Position numbers and translations under genes: made by a program
Origin: Flavobacterium psychrophilum
Lineage (GTDB): Bacteria > Bacteroidota > Bacteroidia > Flavobacteriales > Flavobacteriaceae
DNA length: 29,266 bases
Reading direction: 5' to 3'
Assembly: GCA_945897545.1 (NCBI GenBank)
Contig: CAMDGJ010000006.1
Location: forward strand, 1-29,266
Shown here: piece after piece, positions 1-9,113 of the stretch
Layout: every line of letters starts with the position of its first letter
Position numbering within the stretch: the stretch's first letter is position 1
The notes under the pieces: model-generated
Told to the model about the DNA's origin: nothing
The model's database searches: none
The model's input: only the letters and a program-made list of their open reading frames with translations

Positions 1-498
1 CACAAAAGCGGGATCGGTTGTTGTGGTTAGCGAATTTTTTTTTACAAAACCATACAAAATCATCAAGCTTCCCACAAATAGCATTGGAATTATATATTTC
101 AATTTTTTCTTGTCCGCACAAATAAATACGGCAAATGCGAACAAGAGCATACAAAGGGTAATTATCCATAATTTTATATTCCAAGCGGATTGAATTTCTT
201 GTTCCGAAATACTATTTTTAGCAAGGACATCATTGTTTATTTCCCTTACCCATTCGTTTTTCTTTAGGAAAAAAGCTTGATCTTCTTTGGAAAATGAGGA
301 CAATGGGAAATGAATTATATTTTCGTTGGCATCTTCTATGTAAACGAGTCCGTTTTTAAGCATAAGAAAACTTCCCTCTACAGGCTGGTGTTCTTTTTCT
401 ATTGACCAATGGTGAAGTAGGATTTTGTCATAATGGGTGTTATGCGAAAACGCAAAATTGAAAAAAAAGCAAATAATAATTAATGTGAATTTAAACAT
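1..498 (-). CDS. Partial small membrane protein with SHD1-like segment (cut by left edge)
   Basis: An open frame begins with ATG at 498 on the minus strand and runs without a stop for 166 codons to the left edge, so the 3' end is missing. The product starts with a signal peptide (MFKFTLIIICFFFNFAFS). A segment follows at about residues 33-78 that resembles SLA1-homology-1 modules: an 'EGSF..LKNGLVYIEDANENIIHFPLSSFSKEDQ' type pattern seen in short pieces such as GLVYIEDANE and PLSSFSKEDQ. Two hydrophobic helices lie at about 108-128 and 134-152. In Flavobacteria similar N-terminal regions, as far as I recall, precede YHYH-domain proteins, but that domain would lie outside the window, so this remains a guess. 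The gene sits beyond the sulfatase-operon terminator and is probably unrelated to the sugar genes. Confidence 0.65.
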   Translation of the reverse strand, partial: MFKFTLIIICFFFNFAFSHNTHYDKILLHHWSIEKEHQPVEGSFLMLKNGLVYIEDANENIIHFPLSSFSKEDQAFFLKKNEWVREINNDVLAKNSISEQEIQSAWNIKLWIITLCMLLFAFAVFICADKKKLKYIIPMLFVGSLMILYGFVKKNSLTTTTDPAFV

Positions 499-830
499 AA
501 GATGTTGGATTAATAGAAAATAAGAATTTCATTTTGAAATCTTATTAAAAATATTATTATTACGAACCAATTTAAAATTTAACCACTTATTAAAATCCAT
601 ATTTAAGGTTGCTATCGGCCATTAATAATGCTGCTATTAAATCTTCATAAATAATTGTAATTTTAAAAATTACATGCCTAGTTAATTGGTATAGTTACTT
701 ATGAAAACCTGTATTATAAAATAGTAGATAAAACTAATAATACAAAAAATGGGGCTCAAAAGCCCCATTTAAACAATTAATTAACAACTATTATAATGTT
801 AATACAATCAAAAAATTGTAGCTGATATGC
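499..830. other. Intergenic region, mostly empty
   Basis: This is a very AT-rich gap between the left partial gene and the end of the sulfatase operon. It holds the terminator at 747-770 and must contain the promoter of the left partial gene, but I do not see a convincing TTTG/TAnnTTTG pair. No other open frame or repeat stands out. Confidence 0.5.
747..770 (-). terminator. Rho-independent terminator of the GH88-GH2-lyase-sulfatase operon
   Basis: A perfect 10-base-pair stem (AAATGGGGCT / AGCCCCATTT) with a 4-base loop. Read on the minus strand it is followed by a T-run (ATTTTTTG). It lies 60 bases past the stop of the last sulfatase gene and closes the minus-strand operon. Confidence 0.85.
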
Positions 831-2450
831 TTATTCCACTTGTGATTTAAAGAATTCGAGCATTTTTTTATGCATCTCATTGCCAGTCGCCTTAAAGGCA
901 ATATCTTTTACAACATTTACTTTCTCTAAAGGATCTTTTTTATAATCATATAATTCAGTGGCATACACCTTACTTGCTTCATAAACTTGTTTACTAGTAA
1001 AATCATTCATCCAAATAGTGTAACGATATCTTTCGGTACGCAAAGTATAACCCATCAAATTACTTTTTTTATACCCTAAACTTGCCGCTTCTTCCTTTTT
1101 CAATTTACGTGGATATTGACTTACTGAATATTCTTTTACTGAAGCTTTATTATTAAGCATTAAAGGCTTTAAACTTTTTCCATCCAATTGATTTGGAATT
1201 GGAAGTCCGGCCAAATTACAAATCGTTGGAAAAACATCAACAAATTCAGACTGCGAATTAGTTTTACCTCCTTTTATTCCTGGAGCTGCAATAATCAAAG
1301 GTGCTCTTGTTGCTTGTTCGAAAACCGTATGTTTGTGCCATAAATCATGGTCCCCTAAATGCCAACCGTGATCTCCCCAAAGTACAATAATAGTGTTATC
1401 TAAAGTTCCTAAAGATTCTAAAGTATTCAATAAAATACCAACTTGAGCATCCATATAGGAAACAGCAGCATAGTAGCCGTGTACTAATTCTTTTTGCTTT
1501 TCGAGTTTCAAACCAATGCGAAGAGAATCTACTGGTAATGTAACAAATTCAGTGATATCGGGATAATTACGCAATTCCCCCGATTGATGATAGGCAATTA
1601 ATGGACTGCTTTTAGCGTGTTCTTGAAAAGGGGCAATTGGCATTTCATCAGGTTGGTACATATCCCAATATTTTTTTGGGGCAACAAATGGTAAATGGGG
1701 TTTAGAAAACCCAACTGCCATAAAGAATGGTTTGTCTTTTTTTGAAAGGGCAATGATTTGATCTTTGGCCAACAAAGCATTCACGCCATCATTATAAGCA
1801 TTATCCGGCACATCAATACACTCGGTTGACGGACCTTTGATACTTTTAGGATTCTCATCATTTTCCTGTGCTAATTCTTTATTTTTTTGCTTTCTTTCTT
1901 TAATCATTTCTGGAGTCATCAATGCTTTGGTTGCTGCCAATTGATATTGTCCGTTAGCAGGTTCTCCTAAATTAGCTGGAAAATCACTTTCTTCTGCTTT
2001 CAAATACGGAATACTCCACGATACTGGATCAACTCCACTGATAGCACTCGAAGGGTGATATATTTTTCCAATACCCGAAGTTTCATACCCTTGAGAGATT
2101 AAATATTGAGGAAGTGTCAATATATCCGGATTCACATCTCGCATTTGAGTGGTCAAGTTCCATATTTTAGTGTAATCTGGACGTTTACCTGTCATTATAC
2201 TGGCTCGTGTTGGACCACAAACCGCTTGTTGACAATAGTTGCTGTTAAAAACGGTTGCCATTTTTGCCAAACGGTCAATGTTAGGTGTTTTTACCAAAGT
2301 ATTTCCATAACAACCCAAAATAGGTTTTAAATCATCAACCGCAATAAATAAAATATTGGGTTTATTTGCTTGTTTTTTTTGTGCAATAACAACATTTGAA
2401 ATTACAGATAAGAATAAAATCGAGGCAAATTTGAAATATAGATTTTTCAT
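831..2450 (-). CDS. Sulfatase, iduronate-2-sulfatase-like (S1_7-type), copy A
   Basis: Secreted type I sulfatase of 539 residues, predicted to hydrolyse sulfate esters on a uronic-acid-containing polysaccharide or its oligosaccharides. Visible features are a signal peptide (about 1-23, ending VVIAQ), metal ligands D39 and D40 (AVDDLKP), and the formylglycine motif C78-G-P-T-R82. That cysteine-type motif needs conversion by a maturase not seen here. D360-H361 (WGDHGWHLGDHD) and K373 complete the active site. The motif SKPHLPF and the segment GIGKIYHP resemble human iduronate-2-sulfatase, which supports the S1_7 assignment; exact linkage cannot be read from sequence. Residues about 181-205 form a Lys/Glu-rich linker. 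It is the last gene of the operon, 17 bases after its paralogue (copy B), with which it shares most motifs, so a tandem duplication is likely. Confidence 0.92.
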   Translation of the reverse strand: MKNLYFKFASILFLSVISNVVIAQKKQANKPNILFIAVDDLKPILGCYGNTLVKTPNIDRLAKMATVFNSNYCQQAVCGPTRASIMTGKRPDYTKIWNLTTQMRDVNPDILTLPQYLISQGYETSGIGKIYHPSSAISGVDPVSWSIPYLKAEESDFPANLGEPANGQYQLAATKALMTPEMIKERKQKNKELAQENDENPKSIKGPSTECIDVPDNAYNDGVNALLAKDQIIALSKKDKPFFMAVGFSKPHLPFVAPKKYWDMYQPDEMPIAPFQEHAKSSPLIAYHQSGELRNYPDITEFVTLPVDSLRIGLKLEKQKELVHGYYAAVSYMDAQVGILLNTLESLGTLDNTIIVLWGDHGWHLGDHDLWHKHTVFEQATRAPLIIAAPGIKGGKTNSQSEFVDVFPTICNLAGLPIPNQLDGKSLKPLMLNNKASVKEYSVSQYPRKLKKEEAASLGYKKSNLMGYTLRTERYRYTIWMNDFTSKQVYEASKVYATELYDYKKDPLEKVNVVKDIAFKATGNEMHKKMLEFFKSQVE

Positions 2451-2467
2451 ATAACGCTATTAATTTA

Positions 2468-4072
2468 TTATTTAACTTCTTTTGATTTGAAATAAGCAAC
2501 CAATTTTTTATCTAAATCGGCGGCAATTGAAGAATACTTTTTATCGTCAGAAACATTTACTTTCTCTAATGGATCTTTTACATAATCGTATAATTCTTTG
2601 GCATATACTTTATTTGAATTATAAGCTTGATCACTAGTGAAGTCCTTTAACCAAACGGTATATCGATATTGTTCTGTTCGCATTGAATAACCCATTAACT
2701 TTCCTTTTCCGTCTTCTTTTTTAATATCAGATTTGGACATTTTTCTTGGATATTGACTCATTGCATATTCCTTAACTGATATTTTATTGTTTTTCATTAC
2801 CGGTACTAAGCTTTTTCCATCTAAATTGCCAGGAACTACTCCTCCGGATAACTCACAAAGTGTAGGATAAACATCCAAAAATTCAGTCATTGATTTAGTT
2901 TGACCTGCTTTTAAACCTGGTGCAGCAATAATTAAAGGTGTTTTAGTAGCTTGTTCAAAATTGGTGTGTTTTCCCCACATATCATGATCTCCTAGGTGCC
3001 AACCGTGATCTCCCCAAAGAACAATAATGGTATTATTTAGTGTCCCTAATTTTTCTAATGTATTCAATAAAATTCCAATTTGAGCATCTGTATAAGAAAC
3101 CGCAGCATAATAAGCGTGAACCAATTCTTTTTGTTTTTCGATAGCTAAACCAAATTCATTCCTATCGTTTTTAGCAAATTTAGCAAATTCTTTAACTCCT
3201 GAATAATTAGTCAATTCGCCAGGATATTGATATTCAAAGTCTTTTCCATTGGCAGCATGTTCTTGAAATTCTGCTATCGGCATATCCTCACGATTGTACA
3301 AATCCCAATATTTTTTTGGAGATACAAAAGGCAAATGTGGTTTACGAAATCCAACTGCCATGAAAAACGGTTTTTTTGCAGCATTTAACATTTCAATTTG
3401 TTTTACTGCTAGTTTAGCACTCACACCGTCATCATAGGCATCATCTGGTAAATCAAGACATTCAAAAGCAGGTCCTCTTGCTCCAGCACCATCTTCATCT
3501 ACTTCATCTTTTTTGTTTTTCTTTTTTCCTTTTCCATCTTCATTAGCACTTACAACTTCTTCTTTAGCTTTTAATTCAGGAGATTGATAATGTTTTTGCA
3601 CTGGTAATCCATTATAGTAATCTGATTCTTTAGCAACTAAAAAAGGAATTGACCAAGATTGTGGATCATATTTTTTATCCACACAACTCGGATGAAATAT
3701 TTTACCAATTCCAGAAGTGGTATACCCTTGACTGATGAAATATTCAGGAAGTGTTACAATATTAGGATTCATATCCCTCATTTTCGTATGTAGATCACGG
3801 ATTTTAGTAACGTCCGGACGCATTCCCGTTAAAATACTAGCGCGTGTTGGTCCACAAACCGCTTGCTGGCAATAATTATTCAAAAATACCGTACCCATTT
3901 TTGCCAATCGATCAATATTTGGCGTTTTTATAATTTTATCCCCATAACAACCCAAAACTGGTTTCAAATCGTCAACTGCAATAAAAAGTACGTTTGGTTT
4001 TGATTTTTCTTGCGCAATTATAGTGGAAAACGAAAATATTCCTAAAATTGATGCTGCGATTAATTTTTTCAT
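2468..4072 (-). CDS. Sulfatase, iduronate-2-sulfatase-like (S1_7-type), copy B
   Basis: Paralogue of the adjacent downstream sulfatase, 534 residues. Signal peptide about 1-20 (FSTIIAQ); metal ligands D34 and D35; formylglycine motif C73-G-P-T-R77; D355-H356 in WGDHGWHLGDHD; K368. The same iduronate-sulfatase-like signatures are present (RKPHLPF, GIGKIFHP). A strongly charged, low-complexity insert of Lys, Glu, Asp and Gly lies at about 168-199, where copy A has a shorter charged linker. Two related but diverged copies suggest different sulfate positions or oligosaccharide sizes (inference). The periplasm is the likely location, since there is a signal peptide but no lipobox or T9SS tail. It lies 66 bases after the lyase gene on the same strand, without a terminator between. 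Confidence 0.92.
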   Translation of the reverse strand: MKKLIAASILGIFSFSTIIAQEKSKPNVLFIAVDDLKPVLGCYGDKIIKTPNIDRLAKMGTVFLNNYCQQAVCGPTRASILTGMRPDVTKIRDLHTKMRDMNPNIVTLPEYFISQGYTTSGIGKIFHPSCVDKKYDPQSWSIPFLVAKESDYYNGLPVQKHYQSPELKAKEEVVSANEDGKGKKKNKKDEVDEDGAGARGPAFECLDLPDDAYDDGVSAKLAVKQIEMLNAAKKPFFMAVGFRKPHLPFVSPKKYWDLYNREDMPIAEFQEHAANGKDFEYQYPGELTNYSGVKEFAKFAKNDRNEFGLAIEKQKELVHAYYAAVSYTDAQIGILLNTLEKLGTLNNTIIVLWGDHGWHLGDHDMWGKHTNFEQATKTPLIIAAPGLKAGQTKSMTEFLDVYPTLCELSGGVVPGNLDGKSLVPVMKNNKISVKEYAMSQYPRKMSKSDIKKEDGKGKLMGYSMRTEQYRYTVWLKDFTSDQAYNSNKVYAKELYDYVKDPLEKVNVSDDKKYSSIAADLDKKLVAYFKSKEVK

Positions 4073-4138
4073 TATTGATAATTGATTATTATTTGTTTTA
4101 TTTTAGACTCTGTGAATTGAATTTAGTTTAACGATAAA

Positions 4139-5311
4139 TTATTTTAATACCCATAAAATAGGATTTCGAACCGGTATATTCCTTACAATTTCAGGTGTAG
4201 TGAAATTGGCGTTAAGCGATTTCCATAATTCTATATACTTTTTGTTTTTGAATGCCAATCCACCAAAAAGTAAACTCGACTGTCGAACCGGCCATTCATC
4301 CCAATACATAACGTCTTTTTGATAGGGCCAAAGCGATTTGTTTGTAATGAAAGGCTCCATGAATTGTAGCCCCAAGGCTAAATTACGTCCATCATTAGTG
4401 GTATGAGTAAAAAGGTTGTCTTCTTTTGTAGATAGAATTTGGCAAATACTGCCCATTGCATCCAAGTTAAACAAGGAATAGCCATAGGGTTTGGTGCGCT
4501 GCAATTCTAATGGAAAACTGCCGTCTTTCGCCATTTGATTAGTTAACAGAGTATTTTTATAAAAATTTCTACAAAAATCCATAGTTTTCTCATCGCCAAT
4601 TAAATCAGCAAATGCCGCAACTTGCATGGTCCAACATACACTATGATTGTTGCCGTTATCGCGTTCTGCAATTCCATATTCGTGAGTAGTTAACCAATAT
4701 AAATAATTGGTGAACCACAATTGAATTGTGGTTAAATCTTCTTTTGACAATGCTTTCGAATCTTGGATTGCCTGTATTGCTTTGGCCACTTCAATTAAGT
4801 GAATGGTATCGATAATTCCAATTCCACGACCTGTTGCAATTCCCTTTACGGCTTGTGCATACAATAAATTGGCATTCATTTTTGTATTGTCATTGATAAA
4901 CCAAGCTTGAAGATGAATCGCTAATTGATTAGCGTATTTCTGGTCTTTGGTCAAAATATAGGCAGAGCCTAAAGCCCCTGAAATTTGGCTAAACCTCATC
5001 ATGGCTTCACGATGAGCCGTGAAATTATCAGGATTGGTCATTCCGTCTTTACGGATGTAAGGCTCATCTGGATTTTGTGGATCTGGCCACCAATAATCGC
5101 CCTCGGAATAAAAGTCGTGAATAGTTCCTGCGCTTCTTTTACATAAACTGGACGTCACCGTTATAGGTTCAGAGTTTAAATAAAGTTGCGCATTTTTTAA
5201 AACTCGAGTCTTTTCTATTTCATTAAGATTAAAAGCCATTTTAGTACTAGAACAACCTATAAATGAGATTCCAATAACTAACAAAATACCTATATGTATC
5301 CTTTTTAACAT
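4139..5311 (-). CDS. Lipoprotein of the alginate lyase superfamily (PF05426-type), probable uronan lyase
   Basis: Predicted polysaccharide lyase of 390 residues with an (alpha/alpha) toroid fold, cutting next to uronic acids by beta-elimination. The N-terminus is a lipoprotein signal with Cys20 (SFIGC), so it is likely membrane-anchored. The segment GDYWWPDPQNPDEPYIRKDG at 71-90 is typical of Bacteroidota members of this superfamily. N222-H223 (NNHS), R272 and Y276/Y278 (QRTKPYGYSL) sit in the order of the catalytic Asn-His/Arg/Tyr of PL5-type alginate lyases. Overall it does not look like classical PL5; related families such as the glucuronan lyases (PL38) are a plausible alternative, but this is recalled and unverified. 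It lies between GH2 and sulfatase genes, and with GH88 downstream of lyase action this fits depolymerisation of a glucuronic- or iduronic-acid polymer rather than alginate. Confidence 0.82.
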   Translation of the reverse strand: MLKRIHIGILLVIGISFIGCSSTKMAFNLNEIEKTRVLKNAQLYLNSEPITVTSSLCKRSAGTIHDFYSEGDYWWPDPQNPDEPYIRKDGMTNPDNFTAHREAMMRFSQISGALGSAYILTKDQKYANQLAIHLQAWFINDNTKMNANLLYAQAVKGIATGRGIGIIDTIHLIEVAKAIQAIQDSKALSKEDLTTIQLWFTNYLYWLTTHEYGIAERDNGNNHSVCWTMQVAAFADLIGDEKTMDFCRNFYKNTLLTNQMAKDGSFPLELQRTKPYGYSLFNLDAMGSICQILSTKEDNLFTHTTNDGRNLALGLQFMEPFITNKSLWPYQKDVMYWDEWPVRQSSLLFGGLAFKNKKYIELWKSLNANFTTPEIVRNIPVRNPILWVLK

Positions 5312-5335
5312 CTGAATTTGTTCTTTTCGAACCTA

Positions 5336-7759
5336 TTATTTTTTAAACTTTAAATACTCTCCTTTGAAATTTTGATTTAAAATATTCATTTCGATTGAAT
5401 CAATTTTGGTGTCCGGAATTACTTCTATTGCTGCTTTCCCATTGGACATTTTAATAGATTCACTTCCGGTTGGCGTTCCCTGGTTTTTTAAAGTCTGACC
5501 ACCGGATAAACACTGGAAATAAACGCGATCTTCATAATCCAAACAACGCAAATTATTTTTATCAACAGCAATAGCAGTAACTAAATAGTTTCCGTTCTTC
5601 ATTTTTTCGGCAGACAATTTTAAGCCTATTGCCGGTTCATTTTTGGTAAAACGGTAATTAACGTTAATAGTATCATTAACTTTTCTTCCGTCCTTGGTTG
5701 TTCCAACGGCTATAAAAGTGTTTTTCCCTTCTTTGAAATTCACATTCCAAGTCAAGCCACAAGCAGGATAACTTTTTAAGTTTCGGATTTTTTCACCCAA
5801 AGAAACTCCATTATGAAAGAATTCGACTTTAGGGCAATTGCTGAACACATTTAGAACACGAGCCAACTCTTTTGGTCCTTGTCTTTCGGTCCAAGTATGT
5901 GATTCGATATAAGCAAAGGGTTTTTCACTCCAATAACTTTTAAATACATAATAGGCATCTTTTGGATTTCCGTTTCTATCGACCAATCCTTTTTGATTCA
6001 TATACGGAATATCATCTTCGGGACGCAAAGGTGTTCCGAAATCCTTGAAAGCCCATTGAATATTTCCAACGAATGTTGGGTCATTTTCTGCAACATTCAA
6101 ATGCCAATCGAATAAATCGACTATATAACTTTCACTCCAATCGCCAATTTGAGCTATATTCCCACCTTTTCCTTGTACAATTGCCTCTTCCCATCCCTCT
6201 GGAAAAATGCCATCCCCATTTATTGGTTTTTCGGAGTGACGACCTACTTGACTGTCCCCACCATATTCAGCGTGAATGAAATGTTTGTACTCCAACTTAT
6301 ATTTATCAATTGCTTTTTTATAACTCTTATAACTTCCTGAATACCAACCTGACCAAATAGAAGGTGAAAAAACATCTACAATTTTTGCACCATCCTCGAA
6401 CTTACGAATAGCAGTTTTTCGATTTGGATCTAATTTATGGGCAATATCATTGAGCTCCTTCAAAAAATCATTCATTTTTAAGGTATTGTCACCACCTTGA
6501 AAATCAGGCAACCAATAAATTTCATTCCCCAAAGACCAAATAATTATAGAAGGATGATTGTAATTTTGGTTTATCATTTCGCTAAGCAAATTCTTAGTAT
6601 TAGTTTTCCAAACTTCATTCCCAACGCCTCCGCGACACCAAGGCAACTCGTCCCAAACCAACAATCCCAATTCGTCACAAGCTTTATAAATTTCAGGATC
6701 TTGAGGATAATGAGCCAAGCGAACGAAATTAGCTCCCATTTCTTTTATGGATTCCATATCTTTTCGATGTTGCTCATTTGACATTGCCGCTCCCACTCCA
6801 GCATGCTCTTCATGTCGGTGGGTCCCTCGAATTAAGACCCGTTTTCCGTTAAGAAAAAAGGGACCATTGTCTTTAAATTCGAACCATCGGAAACCTACTT
6901 TGTCCTCAATTTTGTCAATTATTTTTCCGTTTTCCAATAAGGAAACACTGACAGAATATAAATTAGGTCTATTAATATCCCATAATTCAGGGTTCTTGAT
7001 TTCATTAAATGCGATTGTAGTTACGGAACCTAAAAAAGTACCTTTTTTGGTGAAAACCACTTTGCCTTTCGGATTGGTCAATTGAGCCGAATAGGATAAT
7101 CCTTTAAGATTTTCAACATTTTTAACAGAAGCAACTACAACTAAAGAAGCTGCTTTTTCGGAAACTTTGGGCGTTGTTATTTTGATGTTATCTAAATGGT
7201 TCTTGTCCATTGAAAGCAACCAAACATCTCTTGTGATGCCGCCATAAATAAAGAAATCACTTTTTTGGGACGGAATTATTTCAATGTTATAACTGTTGTC
7301 AACACGAACCAAAACTTCATTGTTTCCAGCATTGATAAATTTTGTAATATCGATAGTAAAACCAATATAGCCACCGATGTGACCACCAGCTTCTTTTCCG
7401 TTTACATACACTTTTGTGGTAATATTTGAACCTTCAAAATACAATTGATAGTCTTTATTTGCGTCAATACTTTCAATAACAAGATTCTTTTTGTACCAAC
7501 TGGCACTTCTTCGATAACCAGGTTCATTATCAGTGGCATCTTGACTGTTCCAGCTGTGTGGTAAATTGATGCCTACCCAATTACTGTTAATTTTTATTTC
7601 GGATAAATTTTCAGTATTACTTTCGATATAATTCCAATCTGAATTGAGGTTAGTTTTAGTTCGTATTTGACTTTCTGAATTCTGGGCACTGATGGTACCA
7701 AACCCAAATAGAATGTACAGAGCAAATAGATTAAATATTTTATACAGCTTTGTCATCAT
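5336..7759 (-). CDS. GH2 glycoside hydrolase (candidate beta-glucuronidase/beta-galactosidase)
   Basis: Exo-acting glycoside hydrolase family 2 enzyme of 807 residues. Order: signal peptide (ending GTISAQ), jelly-roll sugar-binding domain to about 195, immunoglobulin-like domain about 195-300, (beta/alpha)8 catalytic domain about 300-600, and C-terminal beta domains. Counting from this start, the acid/base is E413 (WSLGNEIYW) and the nucleophile E498 (HAEYGGD); both are present. The frame is open to an ATG at 7774, overlapping the GH88 stop; I prefer the ATG at 7759 (MMTKLYK) because it follows that stop directly and gives a normal signal peptide. Substrate cannot be read directly. The neighbouring hexuronate operon handles saturated glucuronate, which would suit a beta-glucuronidase (inference). 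Confidence 0.9.
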   Translation of the reverse strand: MMTKLYKIFNLFALYILFGFGTISAQNSESQIRTKTNLNSDWNYIESNTENLSEIKINSNWVGINLPHSWNSQDATDNEPGYRRSASWYKKNLVIESIDANKDYQLYFEGSNITTKVYVNGKEAGGHIGGYIGFTIDITKFINAGNNEVLVRVDNSYNIEIIPSQKSDFFIYGGITRDVWLLSMDKNHLDNIKITTPKVSEKAASLVVVASVKNVENLKGLSYSAQLTNPKGKVVFTKKGTFLGSVTTIAFNEIKNPELWDINRPNLYSVSVSLLENGKIIDKIEDKVGFRWFEFKDNGPFFLNGKRVLIRGTHRHEEHAGVGAAMSNEQHRKDMESIKEMGANFVRLAHYPQDPEIYKACDELGLLVWDELPWCRGGVGNEVWKTNTKNLLSEMINQNYNHPSIIIWSLGNEIYWLPDFQGGDNTLKMNDFLKELNDIAHKLDPNRKTAIRKFEDGAKIVDVFSPSIWSGWYSGSYKSYKKAIDKYKLEYKHFIHAEYGGDSQVGRHSEKPINGDGIFPEGWEEAIVQGKGGNIAQIGDWSESYIVDLFDWHLNVAENDPTFVGNIQWAFKDFGTPLRPEDDIPYMNQKGLVDRNGNPKDAYYVFKSYWSEKPFAYIESHTWTERQGPKELARVLNVFSNCPKVEFFHNGVSLGEKIRNLKSYPACGLTWNVNFKEGKNTFIAVGTTKDGRKVNDTINVNYRFTKNEPAIGLKLSAEKMKNGNYLVTAIAVDKNNLRCLDYEDRVYFQCLSGGQTLKNQGTPTGSESIKMSNGKAAIEVIPDTKIDSIEMNILNQNFKGEYLKFKK

Positions 7760-7763
7760 TATG

Positions 7764-8933
7764 TTAAATTGCATTTTGTCTAATTATTGCTTCCAAAAAA
7801 TAGTAATCGGCGTAAATGATTGGCTCATCTAATTCGGCTTTTTTAGACCAATCTCCAGTACTATGGTCTAAAATAAAAGGAGCATTTACCGCTTCATTTA
7901 ACAGATATTTATTAGAACTGAGGGAATTGATTACTTTATTGGAATAATTCAAATATGTCTCGTTTTTTGTAAAAGAATATAGTTCAATAAGTGCCGAACT
8001 CATTATAGCTGCTGCAGAGGCATCTCTATAAGCATCAGGGATATTAGGCGCATTAAAATCCCAATAAGGAATTCCGTCTTCTGGCATATTTTTATGATTG
8101 ATAAAAAACCGAGCGGTAGCCTCGGCTTGTTTTAGGTACGTTTTATCCTTGGTGTAGCGATAAGCCATTGTAAAACCATACACTGCCCATGATTGTCCTC
8201 TTGCCCAAGACGAATCATCACTATAGCCTTGATGCGTATTTTTACTTTTTACTTTGCCTGTAATAGTATCGTAGCCAACAACGTGATAGCAACTATTGTC
8301 TTTTCTGAAATGATTTTTTAAGGTGGTATTAGCGTGTTGAATGGCAATTTTTTTATAAGAATCATCTCCAGTTAGTTTTGATGCTTCGAAAAGTAATTCG
8401 AGATTCATCATGTTGTCAATGATTACTGGAAACTCCCATTTATCCCTGTTATCCCAAGATTTAATAGAACCTATTTTTTTATTGAATCTAGTGCAGAGTG
8501 TTTGGGCACTTTTAATAACTACTTTTTTGTACTCCTCAGAATGGTTTATTTCGTATCCTTTTCCAAAACTGCAAAAAATTTTAAAACCCATATCGTGGGT
8601 ACCTCCATTTAATTTTTCTTTTTCAAGGTAAGGAATCCATTTTTGAGCTCTTTCTTTATACTTGGAATCAGCTGTTAGAGTATATAATTGCCAAAGATTA
8701 CCCACATAAAAACCACTCGTCCAATCTTTAGAAGGAACGTTTTTAATTTCCCCCGTTTTTACCGCCATACTTCGAGGAAACCCAACGGAATCTATTGGGT
8801 ATTCAAGAAGCTTGACAAAGCGATTGTTGATTTGTTTGTTTGTAGTTGTACTGTAAACATTGATCTGCGCTTGGCAGTTGAAATTGAATAAAATTAAGAC
8901 CAAAAAAAACAAAACTGCATTATATGTCTTCAT
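7764..8933 (-). CDS. GH88/GH105-type unsaturated glucuronyl hydrolase
   Basis: Hydrolase of 389 residues with an (alpha/alpha)6 barrel that removes the 4,5-unsaturated uronic acid left at the non-reducing end by polysaccharide lyases, through vinyl-ether hydration. Signal peptide about 1-23 (NCQAQ). The family motif WTSGFYVGNLW is at 71-81. The two catalytic aspartates are visible as D114 (THDMGF) and D173 (IIDNMMNLE), matching those of Bacillus UGL, and WARGQSW at 243-249 is the usual substrate-cleft segment. The motifs look more like GH88 than GH105. It is the first large gene of the operon; its stop directly precedes the GH2 start, indicating translational coupling. Its presence argues that lyases generate the oligosaccharides in this pathway. 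Confidence 0.92.
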   Translation of the reverse strand: MKTYNAVLFFLVLILFNFNCQAQINVYSTTTNKQINNRFVKLLEYPIDSVGFPRSMAVKTGEIKNVPSKDWTSGFYVGNLWQLYTLTADSKYKERAQKWIPYLEKEKLNGGTHDMGFKIFCSFGKGYEINHSEEYKKVVIKSAQTLCTRFNKKIGSIKSWDNRDKWEFPVIIDNMMNLELLFEASKLTGDDSYKKIAIQHANTTLKNHFRKDNSCYHVVGYDTITGKVKSKNTHQGYSDDSSWARGQSWAVYGFTMAYRYTKDKTYLKQAEATARFFINHKNMPEDGIPYWDFNAPNIPDAYRDASAAAIMSSALIELYSFTKNETYLNYSNKVINSLSSNKYLLNEAVNAPFILDHSTGDWSKKAELDEPIIYADYYFLEAIIRQNAI

Positions 8934-8993
8934 AGTAAAATTTGAATATTAAAAAATTTATTGGCTGAAAAAAAAAATCAATAACTTGAAAAA

Positions 8994-9086
8994 CTAGTAA
9001 AAATGTATCATTAATAAACTCATAGAGATTATCAGCACAATAAGTACAATTTCAACTGCAATGATTTTTGCCTTGTTATATTTCAT
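8994..9086 (-). CDS. Possible 30-residue single-pass membrane peptide in the operon leader
   Basis: A short open frame encodes MKYNKAKIIAVEIVLIVLII followed by SMSLLMIHFY and TAG. The composition is that of a real small membrane protein: three lysines at the N-terminus, then about 20 hydrophobic residues with one glutamate (E12) near the membrane entry, and an aromatic end. It lies between the regulator and GH88, 60 bases upstream of the GH88 start, in the same direction. The ATG is only 4 bases after a TATATTTG box, so if that box is the promoter the message would be nearly leaderless. Chance occurrence in AT-rich DNA cannot be excluded. Confidence 0.4.
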   Translation of the reverse strand: MKYNKAKIIAVEIVLIVLIISMSLLMIHFY

Positions 9087-9090
9087 TTTA

Positions 9091-9098
9091 CAAATATA
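9091..9098 (-). promoter_or_regulatory. Candidate -7 box of the GH88-sulfatase operon promoter
   Basis: On the minus strand this reads TATATTTG, a perfect match to the Bacteroidota TAnnTTTG element. The nearest TTG (9115-9117) is 16 bases upstream, shorter than the usual 19 or so. That is compatible with an activator-dependent promoter, and the tandem repeat at 9114-9157 occupies that place. Confidence 0.5.
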
Positions 9099-9113
9099 AA
9101 ATGAGATGTAGAA

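Noticed and set aside
4139..5311. Assignment as a true alginate lyase (PL5) and an alginate locus
   Set aside because: No PL7/PL17, KdgF or DehR neighbours are seen; sulfatases, GH88 and GH2 point to a sulfated glucuronate/iduronate polymer.
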